Shown here piece after piece: positions 49,374-59,467 of a stretch of DNA of 64,000 bases (positions within the stretch are counted from its first letter, which is position 1; each line of letters opens with the position of its first letter). The notes under the pieces are model-generated. The model was not told the origin of the DNA. It saw only the letters and a list, made by a program, of their open reading frames with translations, and made no database searches. This stretch comes from Kutzneria sp. CA-103260. GTDB taxonomy: Bacteria; Actinomycetota; Actinomycetes; Mycobacteriales; Pseudonocardiaceae. Position numbers and translations under genes: made by a program. The stretch lies in contig NZ_CP073318.1 in the NCBI RefSeq assembly GCF_018263855.1, positions 7,254,001-7,318,000 on the forward strand. The letters run 5' to 3'.

Positions 49374-52300
49374 ATGCGCACGTCAAGACAGATGTCCGAT
49401 TTGCGAAGAAAATCGCTTCTGCAGCGTACTGGGTCCATGGGTGTCGTGGCGGTGGCACTGGCTGGAGGCCTGTGGGCCCCCGTCGCGCACGCCGAGTCGA
49501 CGCCGCCCGCCGCGCCCGCGAGCACGACCCAGACTCCGTCGGAGACCTCCGCCGCCGCACAGGCCCGCCGAACCGGCGCCGCGGTGGAGGTCGCAGACGA
49601 GGGCAGCGAGACGCGCACGGTCGTGGCCAACCCCGACGGCACCTTCACGATGAGCAGCCACATCGAGCCCATCCGGGTCCGGCGGGACAACGCCTGGACA
49701 CCCGTGGACACCTCGCTGAAGCCCACCGCCGAAGGTCTACTCGCGCCGGCCGCCAGCACCGAGGACATGAAGTTCTCCAACGGCGGCAACGCTCCGCTCG
49801 CGACCATCAGCACGCAGGGCAAGTCGGTGTCGTTCACCTGGCCCTCGCCGCTGCCCAAACCACGGGTCTCCGGTTCGACGGCCGTGTATCCGTCCGTCCT
49901 GCCCGGCGTCGACCTCCAGGTCACGGCCGGGGCCGATGACTACAGCGAAGTGCTGGTCGTGCACGACGCGACCGCCGCCGCCAACCCGGCGCTAAAGTCC
50001 ATCAAGCTCAAGGCGTCGACGAGCGGCCTCACCCTCTCCACCGACCATAATGGACTGTCCGCTCGCGACGCCGGGGGCGCCGAGGTGCTGCACGGCTCGG
50101 CGCCGATCATGTGGGATTCCACCAAGGCGCCGGACATCGGACCGCTCCCCACTGCGACCTCACCCGGCAGCGGACACGTGAGCAACCTCCCGCTCGCGCT
50201 GACTCCTGCCTCAGCACCGTCCACTTCGGATCTCACGCTGACCCCGGATCCCGCCGCGCTCGCCGGGCCCGGTGTCGTCTACCCGCTCTACATCGACCCG
50301 CAGATGAACGGCCAGACCCAGCACACGCTGGTCGTCTCCAGCAGCGGCCCCCGGGAGAGCATCTTCGACACGTCGAACTTCCCGCAGCAGGTCGGCTACT
50401 GCGGGGACACCTCGCAGTGCAACGGCATCGGCGTGACCCGCTCGTACTTCCAGCTGGACACCACGCCCCTGCTCAAGCGCAACGGGTGGACCGCGACAAT
50501 CCACTCGGCGTACTTCTACGCCACCCAGTACCACCAGTACGTCCATTGTGTCTCGGAGCCGGTCGACCTGCACGAGGCCGGCGCCACGCTCCAGAAGGGC
50601 ACCACATTTCCCGGACCGCTCGGGGCGTTCGTCAGTCGCTCGTCCTCCAGCGCCAGCGACACCTGTTCCACCTCGCCGCCGGCGCCGGTGCAGTTCGCCG
50701 CCGGGCCCGCCGCGGTCCAGGCGGCCACTAACGACTGGGGCAGCATCGCTCTCGCGCTGACGGCTCCGGACGAGACCGATGGCAACCAGTGGAAGACTTT
50801 CAGCCCCACCGGCGCGCACCTCGACGTGACGTTCAACTTCCCGCCGAACTCGCCGACCGGCCTGCACGTGGCGCACGCGGTCAACTGCAACGGAATGCCC
50901 ACCACGCCGGACGCGAACCCGACCCTGTACGCCTCCGCGACGGACAACAACGCCTCTCCGCTGCCGCTGGGACTCCAGTTCGAGGTCTGGAACCGGGACG
51001 CGACCCAGTGGATCGTCTCGAACCAGAACCTGGTGGGTATCGCCAACGGCACCGAGGGCTCCTGGACCACCTCGCAGGCGCTGCCCGAGAACCAGTACGC
51101 CTACCGGGTGCAGGCCACCAACGAGCCGGCCGACGGAGCCGACTGGCTGCAGTCCAGATGGTCGGACTGGTTCAGCTTCATCGCCCGGACCGGACCGGTC
51201 GACCAGGTGCCGACCGCGACCAGTTTCGATTATCCGCAGGACTACTGGGGCGTGCCCCAGGGCACCCCGGCGACGTTCCGGCTACAGTCCAACGGCGCGC
51301 CGAACATGGTCGGCTTCACCTACACCTTCGACGGCGCCGGCACCGAGGCCATTCCGTCCACAACGGACTGCGACTACAACAAGGTCTTCGGCACGCACGG
51401 CGGCTGGATCGCCACCACGAGCGGCGTCGCGACCCTGACCGTCCCCAGTGGACTGTCGGTCGGCTACCACACGCTGCACCTGCGCAGCTTCGACGACGCG
51501 CACCGGTTGTCGACCGAGTCGCCGACGTACACCTTCTACGTGTCCCCCAACGTCGGCGTCACCAAGACGAAGCTGGAGGCGGAGCTCAACACCGACGTGA
51601 CGCCCAGCCAGCCCAACGGGCAGAACGTTCTCATGACCACCCAGCAGGGCGGTGAGTTCTACTCCAACGGCTGGCAGCTGTTCTTCCCCGGCAATGCGGC
51701 GAAGCAGACCTTCGACCTGGCCTTCAACGCCCCGGTCGAGGCCGACTACGCGCTCGGCGCGGAGATGACCAAGGCACCGGACTACGGCCAGGTCCAGGTG
51801 GCGCTGGACGGAAAACCGCTGGCCGGCACCGACACCACGGCGTTCGACGGCTACGCGCCGGCGGTCGCCCGCGCCTACCTGCCGCTCAACGGCGCCCATC
51901 TCACCAAGGGCTCGCACACCCTGACCTTCACCCTGACCGGCACCAACGCCGCCACCACCGGCAACCGGTACCAGGTCGGCATCGACTACCTGACGGTCGC
52001 ACCGCTCAACAACGTCATCTCGGACAACTTCACCGACGCGATGAACAACCAGGGCATCGCGCCGGACGGCAACGCGGTGAACCTGGACTTCAACGGCGCC
52101 GGGCTCTCGAGCCAGTCGCTGGCCGCGGCCGGACTCTCGCACGGGGCGTCGACCACCGTCGGCGGTGTCACCTTCACCATGCCCGCCGCGAACCCCAGCA
52201 CCAACAACGACAACGTGGTGGCCGCCGGCCAGACCATCCCGTTCCCGACCGAGCAACAGGTCAACGCCAGCGCGGTCGGCCTGCTCGCGGTGAGCACCTG

Positions 52301-54413
52301 CGGCAACACCCCGGCGGCGCCGGGCGCGGTGACGTACAAGGACGACGCCCACACCTACAGCAATCCCTGGTTCCCGTCGGTGCCGGACTGGATCGCCAGT
52401 CCGGCCGACGGCGCGGCCGTCGTGCTGGACCACTGGTCCGGCGGCCGCGCGGCCAAGCCGAAGGTGTTCGCGATCTTCGTGCCGACCGACCCGACGAAGC
52501 AGCTGGCCTCGATCACTCTGCCCAACATCGGCACCAGCTTCCGCTCCGGGGTGTGCGACAACGCGCTACACATCCTCGCCATCGGCATCCGCCCGGCCCA
52601 GAACGACTGGCTGGGGGCCTGGGCGGCACCCGCCGACCGTGCCGTGCCGGCCCCGGCCGGCGGGGACGTGAACACCACCATGCGGATCGTCGTCCATCCG
52701 ACCGTGACCGGCGTCAACGCCCGAGTCCGGCTGTCCAACTCCGGGGTCCCGACCCCGACGACGCTGGACCACGTGGTGCTGGCCCGCCAGGCCGGAACCG
52801 GTGCGGCGACGGCGAATCCCGGGCTGCTGACCTTCTGCGCCGCACTGGGCAAGGATCCCGGCTGCGCCATCAGCACGGTCACCATCCCGGCCGGCGGTGA
52901 GGTGTACAGCGATCCCACCGCGCTGCCGGCGGGAACCGGTGACCTGGCCGTCAGTGTGCACGTGCCGCAGGCCCTCACCTGGATCCCGGTGCACACCGAC
53001 AGTTCGTCCCCGACCTACGCCGCTGCAGGCAATGTCAGCGACAACACTGACGGCACCGGGTTCACATCCACGCAGAACACCGCTTCCTTCGTCACCGCGG
53101 TCGACATCTCGCCGGTCGGCGCCTCTCGGGGCACCGTCGCGGTGTTGGGCGACCAGCGGTCGGCAGCGAGCGCCAGCGCCGGGACGTGGGTCGACAAGAT
53201 GCCGGCCAAGCTGGGCTCCAAGCTGCCGGGCAGCATCGTCAACGACAGCAAGGCCGGCGTGCCGGCCACGGCCCGGTGGAAGCTCGACGAGGGGTCCGGC
53301 GCCACCGCGAAGGACAGTGTCGGCGCGAACACCGGCACGCTCAGCGGCGGCGTCACCTGGAGCTCCGACCACGGCGGCTCGGCGGTCTTCAACGGGCTCG
53401 ACGGGAAGATCACCACGGCCGGGCCGGTGCTGGACACGACCGGCAGCTACAGCGTGTCGGCCTGGGTCAATCCCCAGACCGCCGACACGTTTATGACCGC
53501 GGTCGGCGACGGCGGCCAGCACGCGGCGAGCTCGTACCTCCAGTACTCCGCGACCTTCCACGCCTGGACGTTCGTCAGCCCGAGTTCGGACGCGACCAGT
53601 CCGGACAGCTACCCCGCGGCGCACGCCACCACCGCGCCGATCCTCAGCCGGTGGACGCATCTGCTCGGCGTCTTCGACGCGTCGTCCGGCACGATGAAGC
53701 TGTACGTCAACGGCGCGCTGGCCGGCACGGCGCTGAACCCGTCGCCGTGGAAGGCGACCTCGCAGCTGTCCATCGGCGCGGTCACCCTCGCCCAGGGCGG
53801 GTCCGGCGACTTCTTCAACGGGTCCATCTCCGATGTGCGGGTCTACCAACAGGCGCTCACCGCCGCCGACGCCGGTCAGCTCTACCTCGGCGACGCCCCG
53901 ACCGGACCGCTGGGCGGCATCGGCGCACCGAACGCCCGCAACGCCGGCACCACCCTCAACCAGACCGCCGCGGACGAGCCCAACCTCCGCACGGTCATCG
54001 TCAGCCTCGGCGCCAACGACATCCTGGCCGGCGACAGCGCCACCACGGTCAAGGCCAACCTGACCAAGCTGATCAAGGCGACCAACGCCGACGGCATCAA
54101 GCAGATCAACCGGGCGGACGGCTCCGGACCGGTGCTCGTCATCCTGACCACCGTCCCGCCGCTGGGCCTGGGCCCCGACGATCCCCGTGAGCAGCAACGA
54201 CAACTGCTCAACTCCGACATCCGCGGGTCCCTCGGCGACATCGGCGCGGACTACCTGGTGGACTTCGATCTCACGGTTCGCGACACCAGCAACGGAAACC
54301 AGGTCGCGGCGCAGTACCTCACCAATGGCGGCCTCAACGACGACTACTACAACGCACTGGCCCAGCGGCTGGCCGACGCGGTGAAGGCCTTCCCGCCGCA
54401 GGCCCAGTTGTGA
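49374..54413 (+). CDS. Giant secreted protein with LamG-interrupted SGNH-like domain
   Basis: A 1679-residue exported protein (signal about 1-42, ending AHAES). The N-terminal 250 residues (VWxPVDTSL-like, YPSVLPGVDLQV) resemble the front of actinobacterial RHS exoproteins. Fibronectin/carbohydrate-binding-like beta domains follow. Near residue 1258 an SGNH-hydrolase block I appears as VAVLGDQRS, with Gln1261 where serine is expected. A LamG domain (about 1298-1505) then intervenes, and SGNH resumes with SLGANDIL (about 1544) and ends GGLNDDYYNALA without the catalytic histidine. It is likely a binding rather than catalytic protein. The ATG follows GGGGGAGG, and the gene diverges from the toxin. 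Confidence 0.82.
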   Translation: MRTSRQMSDLRRKSLLQRTGSMGVVAVALAGGLWAPVAHAESTPPAAPASTTQTPSETSAAAQARRTGAAVEVADEGSETRTVVANPDGTFTMSSHIEPIRVRRDNAWTPVDTSLKPTAEGLLAPAASTEDMKFSNGGNAPLATISTQGKSVSFTWPSPLPKPRVSGSTAVYPSVLPGVDLQVTAGADDYSEVLVVHDATAAANPALKSIKLKASTSGLTLSTDHNGLSARDAGGAEVLHGSAPIMWDSTKAPDIGPLPTATSPGSGHVSNLPLALTPASAPSTSDLTLTPDPAALAGPGVVYPLYIDPQMNGQTQHTLVVSSSGPRESIFDTSNFPQQVGYCGDTSQCNGIGVTRSYFQLDTTPLLKRNGWTATIHSAYFYATQYHQYVHCVSEPVDLHEAGATLQKGTTFPGPLGAFVSRSSSSASDTCSTSPPAPVQFAAGPAAVQAATNDWGSIALALTAPDETDGNQWKTFSPTGAHLDVTFNFPPNSPTGLHVAHAVNCNGMPTTPDANPTLYASATDNNASPLPLGLQFEVWNRDATQWIVSNQNLVGIANGTEGSWTTSQALPENQYAYRVQATNEPADGADWLQSRWSDWFSFIARTGPVDQVPTATSFDYPQDYWGVPQGTPATFRLQSNGAPNMVGFTYTFDGAGTEAIPSTTDCDYNKVFGTHGGWIATTSGVATLTVPSGLSVGYHTLHLRSFDDAHRLSTESPTYTFYVSPNVGVTKTKLEAELNTDVTPSQPNGQNVLMTTQQGGEFYSNGWQLFFPGNAAKQTFDLAFNAPVEADYALGAEMTKAPDYGQVQVALDGKPLAGTDTTAFDGYAPAVARAYLPLNGAHLTKGSHTLTFTLTGTNAATTGNRYQVGIDYLTVAPLNNVISDNFTDAMNNQGIAPDGNAVNLDFNGAGLSSQSLAAAGLSHGASTTVGGVTFTMPAANPSTNNDNVVAAGQTIPFPTEQQVNASAVGLLAVSTCGNTPAAPGAVTYKDDAHTYSNPWFPSVPDWIASPADGAAVVLDHWSGGRAAKPKVFAIFVPTDPTKQLASITLPNIGTSFRSGVCDNALHILAIGIRPAQNDWLGAWAAPADRAVPAPAGGDVNTTMRIVVHPTVTGVNARVRLSNSGVPTPTTLDHVVLARQAGTGAATANPGLLTFCAALGKDPGCAISTVTIPAGGEVYSDPTALPAGTGDLAVSVHVPQALTWIPVHTDSSSPTYAAAGNVSDNTDGTGFTSTQNTASFVTAVDISPVGASRGTVAVLGDQRSAASASAGTWVDKMPAKLGSKLPGSIVNDSKAGVPATARWKLDEGSGATAKDSVGANTGTLSGGVTWSSDHGGSAVFNGLDGKITTAGPVLDTTGSYSVSAWVNPQTADTFMTAVGDGGQHAASSYLQYSATFHAWTFVSPSSDATSPDSYPAAHATTAPILSRWTHLLGVFDASSGTMKLYVNGALAGTALNPSPWKATSQLSIGAVTLAQGGSGDFFNGSISDVRVYQQALTAADAGQLYLGDAPTGPLGGIGAPNARNAGTTLNQTAADEPNLRTVIVSLGANDILAGDSATTVKANLTKLIKATNADGIKQINRADGSGPVLVILTTVPPLGLGPDDPREQQRQLLNSDIRGSLGDIGADYLVDFDLTVRDTSNGNQVAAQYLTNGGLNDDYYNALAQRLADAVKAFPPQAQL

Positions 54414-54432
54414 CCCGTTCCTGACCCCGACC

Positions 54433-54466
54433 CGTGGGGGCGTCCGAGGCCTCGGACGCCCCCACG
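54433..54466. terminator. Bidirectional terminator, perfect 34-bp palindrome
   Basis: A 34-base perfect palindrome centred between 54449 and 54450. It lies 19 bp after the LamG-protein stop and 22 bp after the stop of the convergent lamin-tail protein gene. Confidence 0.7.
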
Positions 54467-54488
54467 ACTGTGTTGTGGGCCAACCAGA

Positions 54489-55874
54489 TCAGCAGGTGAT
54501 GGTGCCGCGGCGCAGGGCGTGGCCGCCGTCGTCGCTGTCGTCGGACCAGTACACGGGCTTGGAGCCGGCCGAGCACTCGTCGGCGCCGGCGATGGCGAAG
54601 CCCTCGTTGTTGTAGTTGGGCATGCCGCTGGGCCGGTTGTAGACAGCGGTGGTGGCGAAAGCTCCGGAGGCGTTGATCTGCATGGTGCGGTGCTGGCCGT
54701 CGCAGGTGTCGTCGCACACGACCCACAGCCGGGAGGTCTGGGGCTCCCACTGGAGTTCCATGACGCTCGCCATGCCGCTGCTGATGGAAGCGATCCGGGT
54801 GAAGGCGCCGGAGTCCTGGAGCACGTAGCCGTAGATCATGCCGGTGCCCTCGACGCCGACGAAGAACACGCCGCCGGTGTGGGAGCCGTAGCGGCTCGGG
54901 TCGTAGGCGGAGCCGGTGGCGGAGTCGACGAGACCGGTGAGCGCGGAGTCGGGGATCCAGGTGATGCCCTCGAAGCCCAGGTTGGCCCCGACCGGCGGCA
55001 GGTCGGCGGTGAGATTCCATTCCCTGGTGGCGGTGAGGGTGCTGCCGGTGCCGCTGACGTCATAGCGCAGCACGGAGGTGCGGCTGGTGTTGGAGGCGTC
55101 GGCGTTGCGCTCGGTGGAGACGAACACACCGCCGGCGGAGCCGGCCCCGGTGAGGGTCACGCCCTCGTCGTCGGGGGTGCCGGAACCGTTGGGGTAACGC
55201 AGGGTCTTGCCGGACGTCCAGCCGGAGGAGGTGTCGGGCTTCCAGCCGGTGCCGTTGCGGACCAGCCGCCACAGCTTGCCGGAGTTCTGGGCGGCCCACA
55301 GCACGCTGCCCTCCTGGTACAGGCCGCTGAGGTCTTCGCCGAAGACGTTGGAGCCGTCGGCGGTGGTCACGGTGGCGCTGCCGGGCCAGGCGACCGGCGT
55401 GGTGCCGGCGCCGCCGCAGCTGTTCGGCCCGCCGAGGGTGATGGCCGCAGCCTGGGCGAAAGCGCCGGTGCCGTCGGGGCAGCGGGACCAGGACGGGTCG
55501 GAGTGCTCGGTCCAGCTGAAGCTGTCGACCAGGGTGCTGCCGTGGTAGAGCCGTGCCGAGTCGGCGGAGCCTAAGCCGAACGAGCTGTGCACGTCGAAGG
55601 CCCGAAATCCGCCGGCGGCGAGGGTGGTCCCGCTGGCGATCGTGTACTTGGAGCTGTCCTGGTTGTCCTTGAGGATCCAGCCCGAGATGTCCACCGCGGC
55701 GGCGCCGGTGTTGTACAGCTCGATGGAGTCGTTGACGTCGCCGGTGGTCACGACCTCGTTGATGCGCACTGTGTCCCCCGCCGCGGCGTGGGCCGGACCA
55801 CCGGTCAGCATGACGGCGAGCGCCGACATGGCGACCAGGCCCACGGCCCGACGGCGTGCGCGCGATTCACTCAC
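54489..55874 (-). CDS. Secreted protein with lamin-tail domain
   Basis: A 461-residue exported protein with a signal peptide (residues about 1-31, ending GPAHAAA). A lamin-tail domain follows (about 34-150: RINEVVTTGDVNDSIELYNTG, DISGWILKDN, WSRCPDG). The last 300 residues form beta-propeller-like repeats (GITWIPDS, GGVFFVGVEGTGMIYGYV, RLWVVCDDTC) resembling phytase-like or SdiA-regulated folds. It probably binds or degrades an extracellular substrate. The GTG start follows GGGAGGG. It is convergent with the LamG protein across a strong terminator. Confidence 0.82.
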   Translation of the reverse strand: MSESRARRRAVGLVAMSALAVMLTGGPAHAAAGDTVRINEVVTTGDVNDSIELYNTGAAAVDISGWILKDNQDSSKYTIASGTTLAAGGFRAFDVHSSFGLGSADSARLYHGSTLVDSFSWTEHSDPSWSRCPDGTGAFAQAAAITLGGPNSCGGAGTTPVAWPGSATVTTADGSNVFGEDLSGLYQEGSVLWAAQNSGKLWRLVRNGTGWKPDTSSGWTSGKTLRYPNGSGTPDDEGVTLTGAGSAGGVFVSTERNADASNTSRTSVLRYDVSGTGSTLTATREWNLTADLPPVGANLGFEGITWIPDSALTGLVDSATGSAYDPSRYGSHTGGVFFVGVEGTGMIYGYVLQDSGAFTRIASISSGMASVMELQWEPQTSRLWVVCDDTCDGQHRTMQINASGAFATTAVYNRPSGMPNYNNEGFAIAGADECSAGSKPVYWSDDSDDGGHALRRGTITC

Positions 55875-55997
55875 GAAACCCTCCCAGAATGAGGCAAACG
55901 GCCTGGCGAGACTGGCCGAATGATCATCCCGTTGAGTGGGTTTTCGTTGAACAGTCGCGGAATTACTGGCACTGCGCCGTTCAGCCGATTTCGCCGC

Positions 55998-56029
55998 GGT
56001 CGGCGTCCACCCCCAGGGGGACGCCGACC
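55998..56029 (-). terminator. Terminator downstream of the small conserved-type gene
   Basis: Eleven-base arms GGTCGGCGTCC (55998-56008) and GGACGCCGACC (56019-56029) around a 10-base loop, 36 bp past the leftward gene's stop at 56065. Confidence 0.55.
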
Positions 56030-56064
56030 GGCGTGGGCGAGAGCGAGGCCTGGGCGGCGATCGC

Positions 56065-56466
56065 TCAGCCGGCGATCCACTTCTCGATCAGCTGGGCCCA
56101 GCGCTTGTCGTCGGTGGACTCCATGAGCTCCTTGCGGTTGATCAGCAGGTAGAGCTCGCCGTGGGTGGTCTCCAGAATCAGCGGCTTCCCGGCGTTGAGC
56201 AGGCCGCCGATGAACCGGCCGTACAGCTCGGTGAACTCGAGCCGGACCGCCTTGATGTCGTCGCGGCCGAGCACCAGGTCGCCGTCGTCGTTCCAGTCGC
56301 CGATGACCAGCTTGTCCTGGTAAAGGGCGATCTCGCCGCGCCGCTGGAACAGCGCCTTCTGGCTGATCATGGCAGCGCCCGTGTCGGCGCCGGTCTTGTG
56401 GGACAGAACGTCGGCCGTCTGCCCGATGTAGGGGGCCTTGGCCTGCGGGGTCTCGTTTTCGCTCAT
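56065..56466 (-). CDS. Small cytoplasmic protein, possible PH-like fold, unknown function
   Basis: A 133-residue soluble protein: a flexible start, then alternating beta-strand pattern (EIALYQDKLVIGDWNDDGDLVLG, IKAVRLEFTELYG, KPLILETTHGELYLLIN) and a final helix (DDKRWAQLIEKWI). This arrangement is that of a bacterial PH-like domain. The ATG at 56466 gives MSENETPQAK; an upstream in-frame start at 56508 lacks a ribosome-binding site. Neighbours give no clear functional clue. A terminator follows. Confidence 0.6.
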   Translation of the reverse strand: MSENETPQAKAPYIGQTADVLSHKTGADTGAAMISQKALFQRRGEIALYQDKLVIGDWNDDGDLVLGRDDIKAVRLEFTELYGRFIGGLLNAGKPLILETTHGELYLLINRKELMESTDDKRWAQLIEKWIAG

Positions 56467-56631
56467 GGTGCCAGCTTCCCGGCCGACGGCGCCGCGAGCA
56501 TCGATCAAAGGGATCTCGTGTTACGACTTTCGGCTGAATCCCGCTGGATCGTCCACAAGGGACGGGCCGCGGTCACCGAACGGCGTGCTCGCGACCACGT
56601 TGGGCAGCTGTCCGGCCAGTAAGGTGAGTCG

Positions 56632-59388
56632 GTGGCCACTGGGACGAGCACCGGGAACAGCGTGCCGGACTCGTTCGCACCGGGTCCGGGTGTGGTGCGC
56701 CGGGCCGAGTCACACCGCCTGCTGCACGCCCTCGACGCCACTGCCGGACAGATCGTCGAACTGGTCGGCGACCCGGGCAGCGGCAAGACCCGGCTGATCG
56801 CGGAGCTGGCCGGCGAGGCCCGTCGCCGTGGGTTCGTCACCTTCGGCGGTCGGCTGTCGCAGCGCGACCAATCGCTGCCGCTGCAACAGTTCCGCCGCGC
56901 GGCCACCGTGGACGAGCTGGACGAGCGGCTGCGCGCGCTGTGCACCGACCACGCGCCGCAGCGGGTGCTGATCACGCTGGACGACTTCCACTGGGCCGAC
57001 ACCGCGTCCCTGGAGCTGGTCGACCGGCTGGCCCGGTGGCCGCTGGAGGCGCCGGCGCTGATCGTGCTGGCCTACCGGCCCCGCCAGGCGTCGATGCGGC
57101 TGCGCAGCGCGCTGGCCTACGGCGTGGAGACCGGCACGGTGCTGCGCACCGAACTGGGGCCGCTGTCTCCCGAGCAGGCGGCCGAGCTGCTGGGTCTGTC
57201 GGCCGGTGACCCGGACCTGGACCGGCTGCACCGCGCCGGCGAGGGCAATCCGCTGTACCTGAGGATGCTGGCCGAGACCGGACCGCCGCGAGACGGACAG
57301 CCCTGGCACGGCGAGATTCCGCACCAGTTCGCCGCGCTGCTGGCCGGCGAGATCGCCGAGCTGGACGAGGACGAGCTGAACACGGCCACCGTGGCGGCGC
57401 TGCTGGGCGACAGGTTCGACCTCGCCACCGTGATCGCGGTCAGTGAGCTGCCCGAGGCGGTCACCGGCGAGGCACTGACCCGGTTGGTCCGACGCGACGT
57501 GCTGCGGCCGGTCAACGGCACGGCCGCCTTCGCCTTCCGGCACGCGGTGCTACGCCAGCTGTTCTACCAGCACCACGACCCGCTGCGCCGGATCGAGGAC
57601 CACCGTCGGGCACGCACCGTGCTCGCCGAACGGGGCGCGCCGGCGGTGGAGTTGGCCCCGCACATCGAGAACTCACTGGTCCACGTGACCGATGGGGACT
57701 TGGACGTGTTGGTCCGCGCGGCTGAGGAGGTCGTCGACTCCGCGCCGGCCACCGCCGAGCACTGGCTGCGGGTCGCCCTGGCCACCGGTCGGGACCGGCC
57801 GCGGCTGCTGCTGGAGCTGGCCCGGGTGCTGATCCGCGGCGGTCAGCTGGCCGCCGGCCGGGACACCCTGGCCGAGGTGCTGCGGCTGGTCCCGGAGCCG
57901 GGCGAGCAGCGGCTGCCGGCGGTGCTTGGATCCGCGCTGGCCGATGCCTTCCTCGGCCGCTACGCCGACGCGAACACGCTGGTCGGGGTCGAGCTGGCCA
58001 CGCTGCATCCCCACGACCGGCCGGAGATCGCCGACCTGCTCGCGGTCAAGACGATGATCGGGCTGATGGACGGCACGCTGCCCAATGACGCCCAGATCGC
58101 CGAGGCGCTGCGAGTGGCCCGCGAGCACGGCGACCCGGCGCGTCTGTCGGCCACGCTGGCCGTGCAGGGGTTGTGCGCGGTCTCGCGCGGCCACGCAACC
58201 GTGGCCAGGGACGCGCTCGCGGAGAGTGCCACGCTGATGGACCCGTTGCCGGACACGGCCGTGATCGCACGCCCCGAGTTCCTGTTGCTGTTGGCCTGGG
58301 CGGAAACCCTGCTCGGGTCGTTCTCCAACGGGGAGGGGCACTTCCGCCGCGGCCTGTCGCTGGTCCGGGAGCGGGCCGCCCCGTTCGTCCATGCGATGCT
58401 GCTGGTCGGCCTGAGCAGCTCGTACCGGCACATGGGGCGGTACACGGAGGCGCTCGCGCTGGCCCGGCAGGCCAGGGACGCCGCGACCCTGCTCGGTGCC
58501 CCGCCCGTCGTCAACCTGGCGCTCGCGGTCGAGTCGCTGAGCAGCGGGTTGCTCAACCAGCAGGACGGCCCTCGGGACGCGCTCGTCCTCGCCGAGCAGA
58601 CCTACGGCGGCCAGCAGGGCGACAAGACCCACTGGTTCGGGATGACCGCCGCGACGACGCTGGCCCAGGCCGCCGGCATGGACGGCGACCCGCGCCGCTG
58701 CATCATGGTGATCACCGACGCCGGCGGCGGCCCGGACCTGCCGACCCTGCCGGTCCTCCTGCGCACCAAGTGCTACGAGCTGCTGACCGGCGCCGCGGTG
58801 ATGGCCGGTGACACGGCCGGCGCCGCGGACTGGGCTCGGCGGGCGGACGAGGCCGCCACCGCCCTGGGCCTGCCCTACCAGCTCGCGTGGGCCGCCCAGG
58901 CGCGAGCGCACGTGCTGCGCGACGCCGAGCACATGGACGCCGCCGCCGACGCCTATCTGGCCGCGGCCAACGGTTTCGCCGCCCTCGGCGCGATCGGCTC
59001 GCAGGCGACTGCGCTGGTGTTCGCGGCCCGCTGCGCCGAGGCCGCCGGCCGCGCCGCCGACGCCGAACCGCTGCTGGTGCTGAGCAGAGACCTGGCCCGG
59101 CAGTGCGGCGCGACGTGGCTGAGCGGCGGACCCGACGACGTGCCCGGTCCGGTGCGCAGGTGGACGGCGGCGGGTCCCGGCGCCCCCACCGACACCGTGC
59201 TGTCGGTGCTGACCAACCGCGAGCGGGAGATCGCCGTGAACGCCGGCTCCGGCCTGACCACCCGGAGCATCGCCACCAAGCTGTCGTTGAGCCCGCGCAC
59301 GGTGGACGCCCATCTGACCAACATCTACCGCAAGCTCAACGTCCGCTCGCGGGTCGATCTGGCCCGACTGATCGCCGGGGTTGGCTGA
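56632..59388 (+). CDS. LAL-type regulator: ATPase with C-terminal LuxR HTH
   Basis: A 918-residue large LuxR-family regulator. Walker A is GDPGSGKTR near residues 46-54 and Walker B VLITLDDFHWAD near 112-123. A long helical-repeat middle follows, and a LuxR HTH at about 855-915 (LTNREREIAVNAGSGLTTRSIATKLSLSPRTVDAHL). Such proteins activate secondary-metabolite or sugar-use genes on binding ATP and a ligand. The GTG start at 56632 is used. It is convergent with a SARP gene across a strong terminator; the pair suggests a regulatory flank of a biosynthetic cluster. Confidence 0.9.
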   Translation: MATGTSTGNSVPDSFAPGPGVVRRAESHRLLHALDATAGQIVELVGDPGSGKTRLIAELAGEARRRGFVTFGGRLSQRDQSLPLQQFRRAATVDELDERLRALCTDHAPQRVLITLDDFHWADTASLELVDRLARWPLEAPALIVLAYRPRQASMRLRSALAYGVETGTVLRTELGPLSPEQAAELLGLSAGDPDLDRLHRAGEGNPLYLRMLAETGPPRDGQPWHGEIPHQFAALLAGEIAELDEDELNTATVAALLGDRFDLATVIAVSELPEAVTGEALTRLVRRDVLRPVNGTAAFAFRHAVLRQLFYQHHDPLRRIEDHRRARTVLAERGAPAVELAPHIENSLVHVTDGDLDVLVRAAEEVVDSAPATAEHWLRVALATGRDRPRLLLELARVLIRGGQLAAGRDTLAEVLRLVPEPGEQRLPAVLGSALADAFLGRYADANTLVGVELATLHPHDRPEIADLLAVKTMIGLMDGTLPNDAQIAEALRVAREHGDPARLSATLAVQGLCAVSRGHATVARDALAESATLMDPLPDTAVIARPEFLLLLAWAETLLGSFSNGEGHFRRGLSLVRERAAPFVHAMLLVGLSSSYRHMGRYTEALALARQARDAATLLGAPPVVNLALAVESLSSGLLNQQDGPRDALVLAEQTYGGQQGDKTHWFGMTAATTLAQAAGMDGDPRRCIMVITDAGGGPDLPTLPVLLRTKCYELLTGAAVMAGDTAGAADWARRADEAATALGLPYQLAWAAQARAHVLRDAEHMDAAADAYLAAANGFAALGAIGSQATALVFAARCAEAAGRAADAEPLLVLSRDLARQCGATWLSGGPDDVPGPVRRWTAAGPGAPTDTVLSVLTNREREIAVNAGSGLTTRSIATKLSLSPRTVDAHLTNIYRKLNVRSRVDLARLIAGVG

Positions 59389-59407
59389 CCCAGGTCAGCC
59401 AACCCCG
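59376..59407. terminator. Bidirectional terminator between LuxR-type and SARP genes
   Basis: Fifteen-base perfect arms (59376-59390 and 59393-59407) around a two-base loop. The LuxR-type gene's TGA (59386-59388) lies inside the left arm, so the stem starts within its last codons. Confidence 0.65.
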
Positions 59408-59467
59408 CGGGCAACCGACTCGCCCCGCCCCCTGGTCGACGCGAGTCGGTGTTTCTGTGCGGACCGG

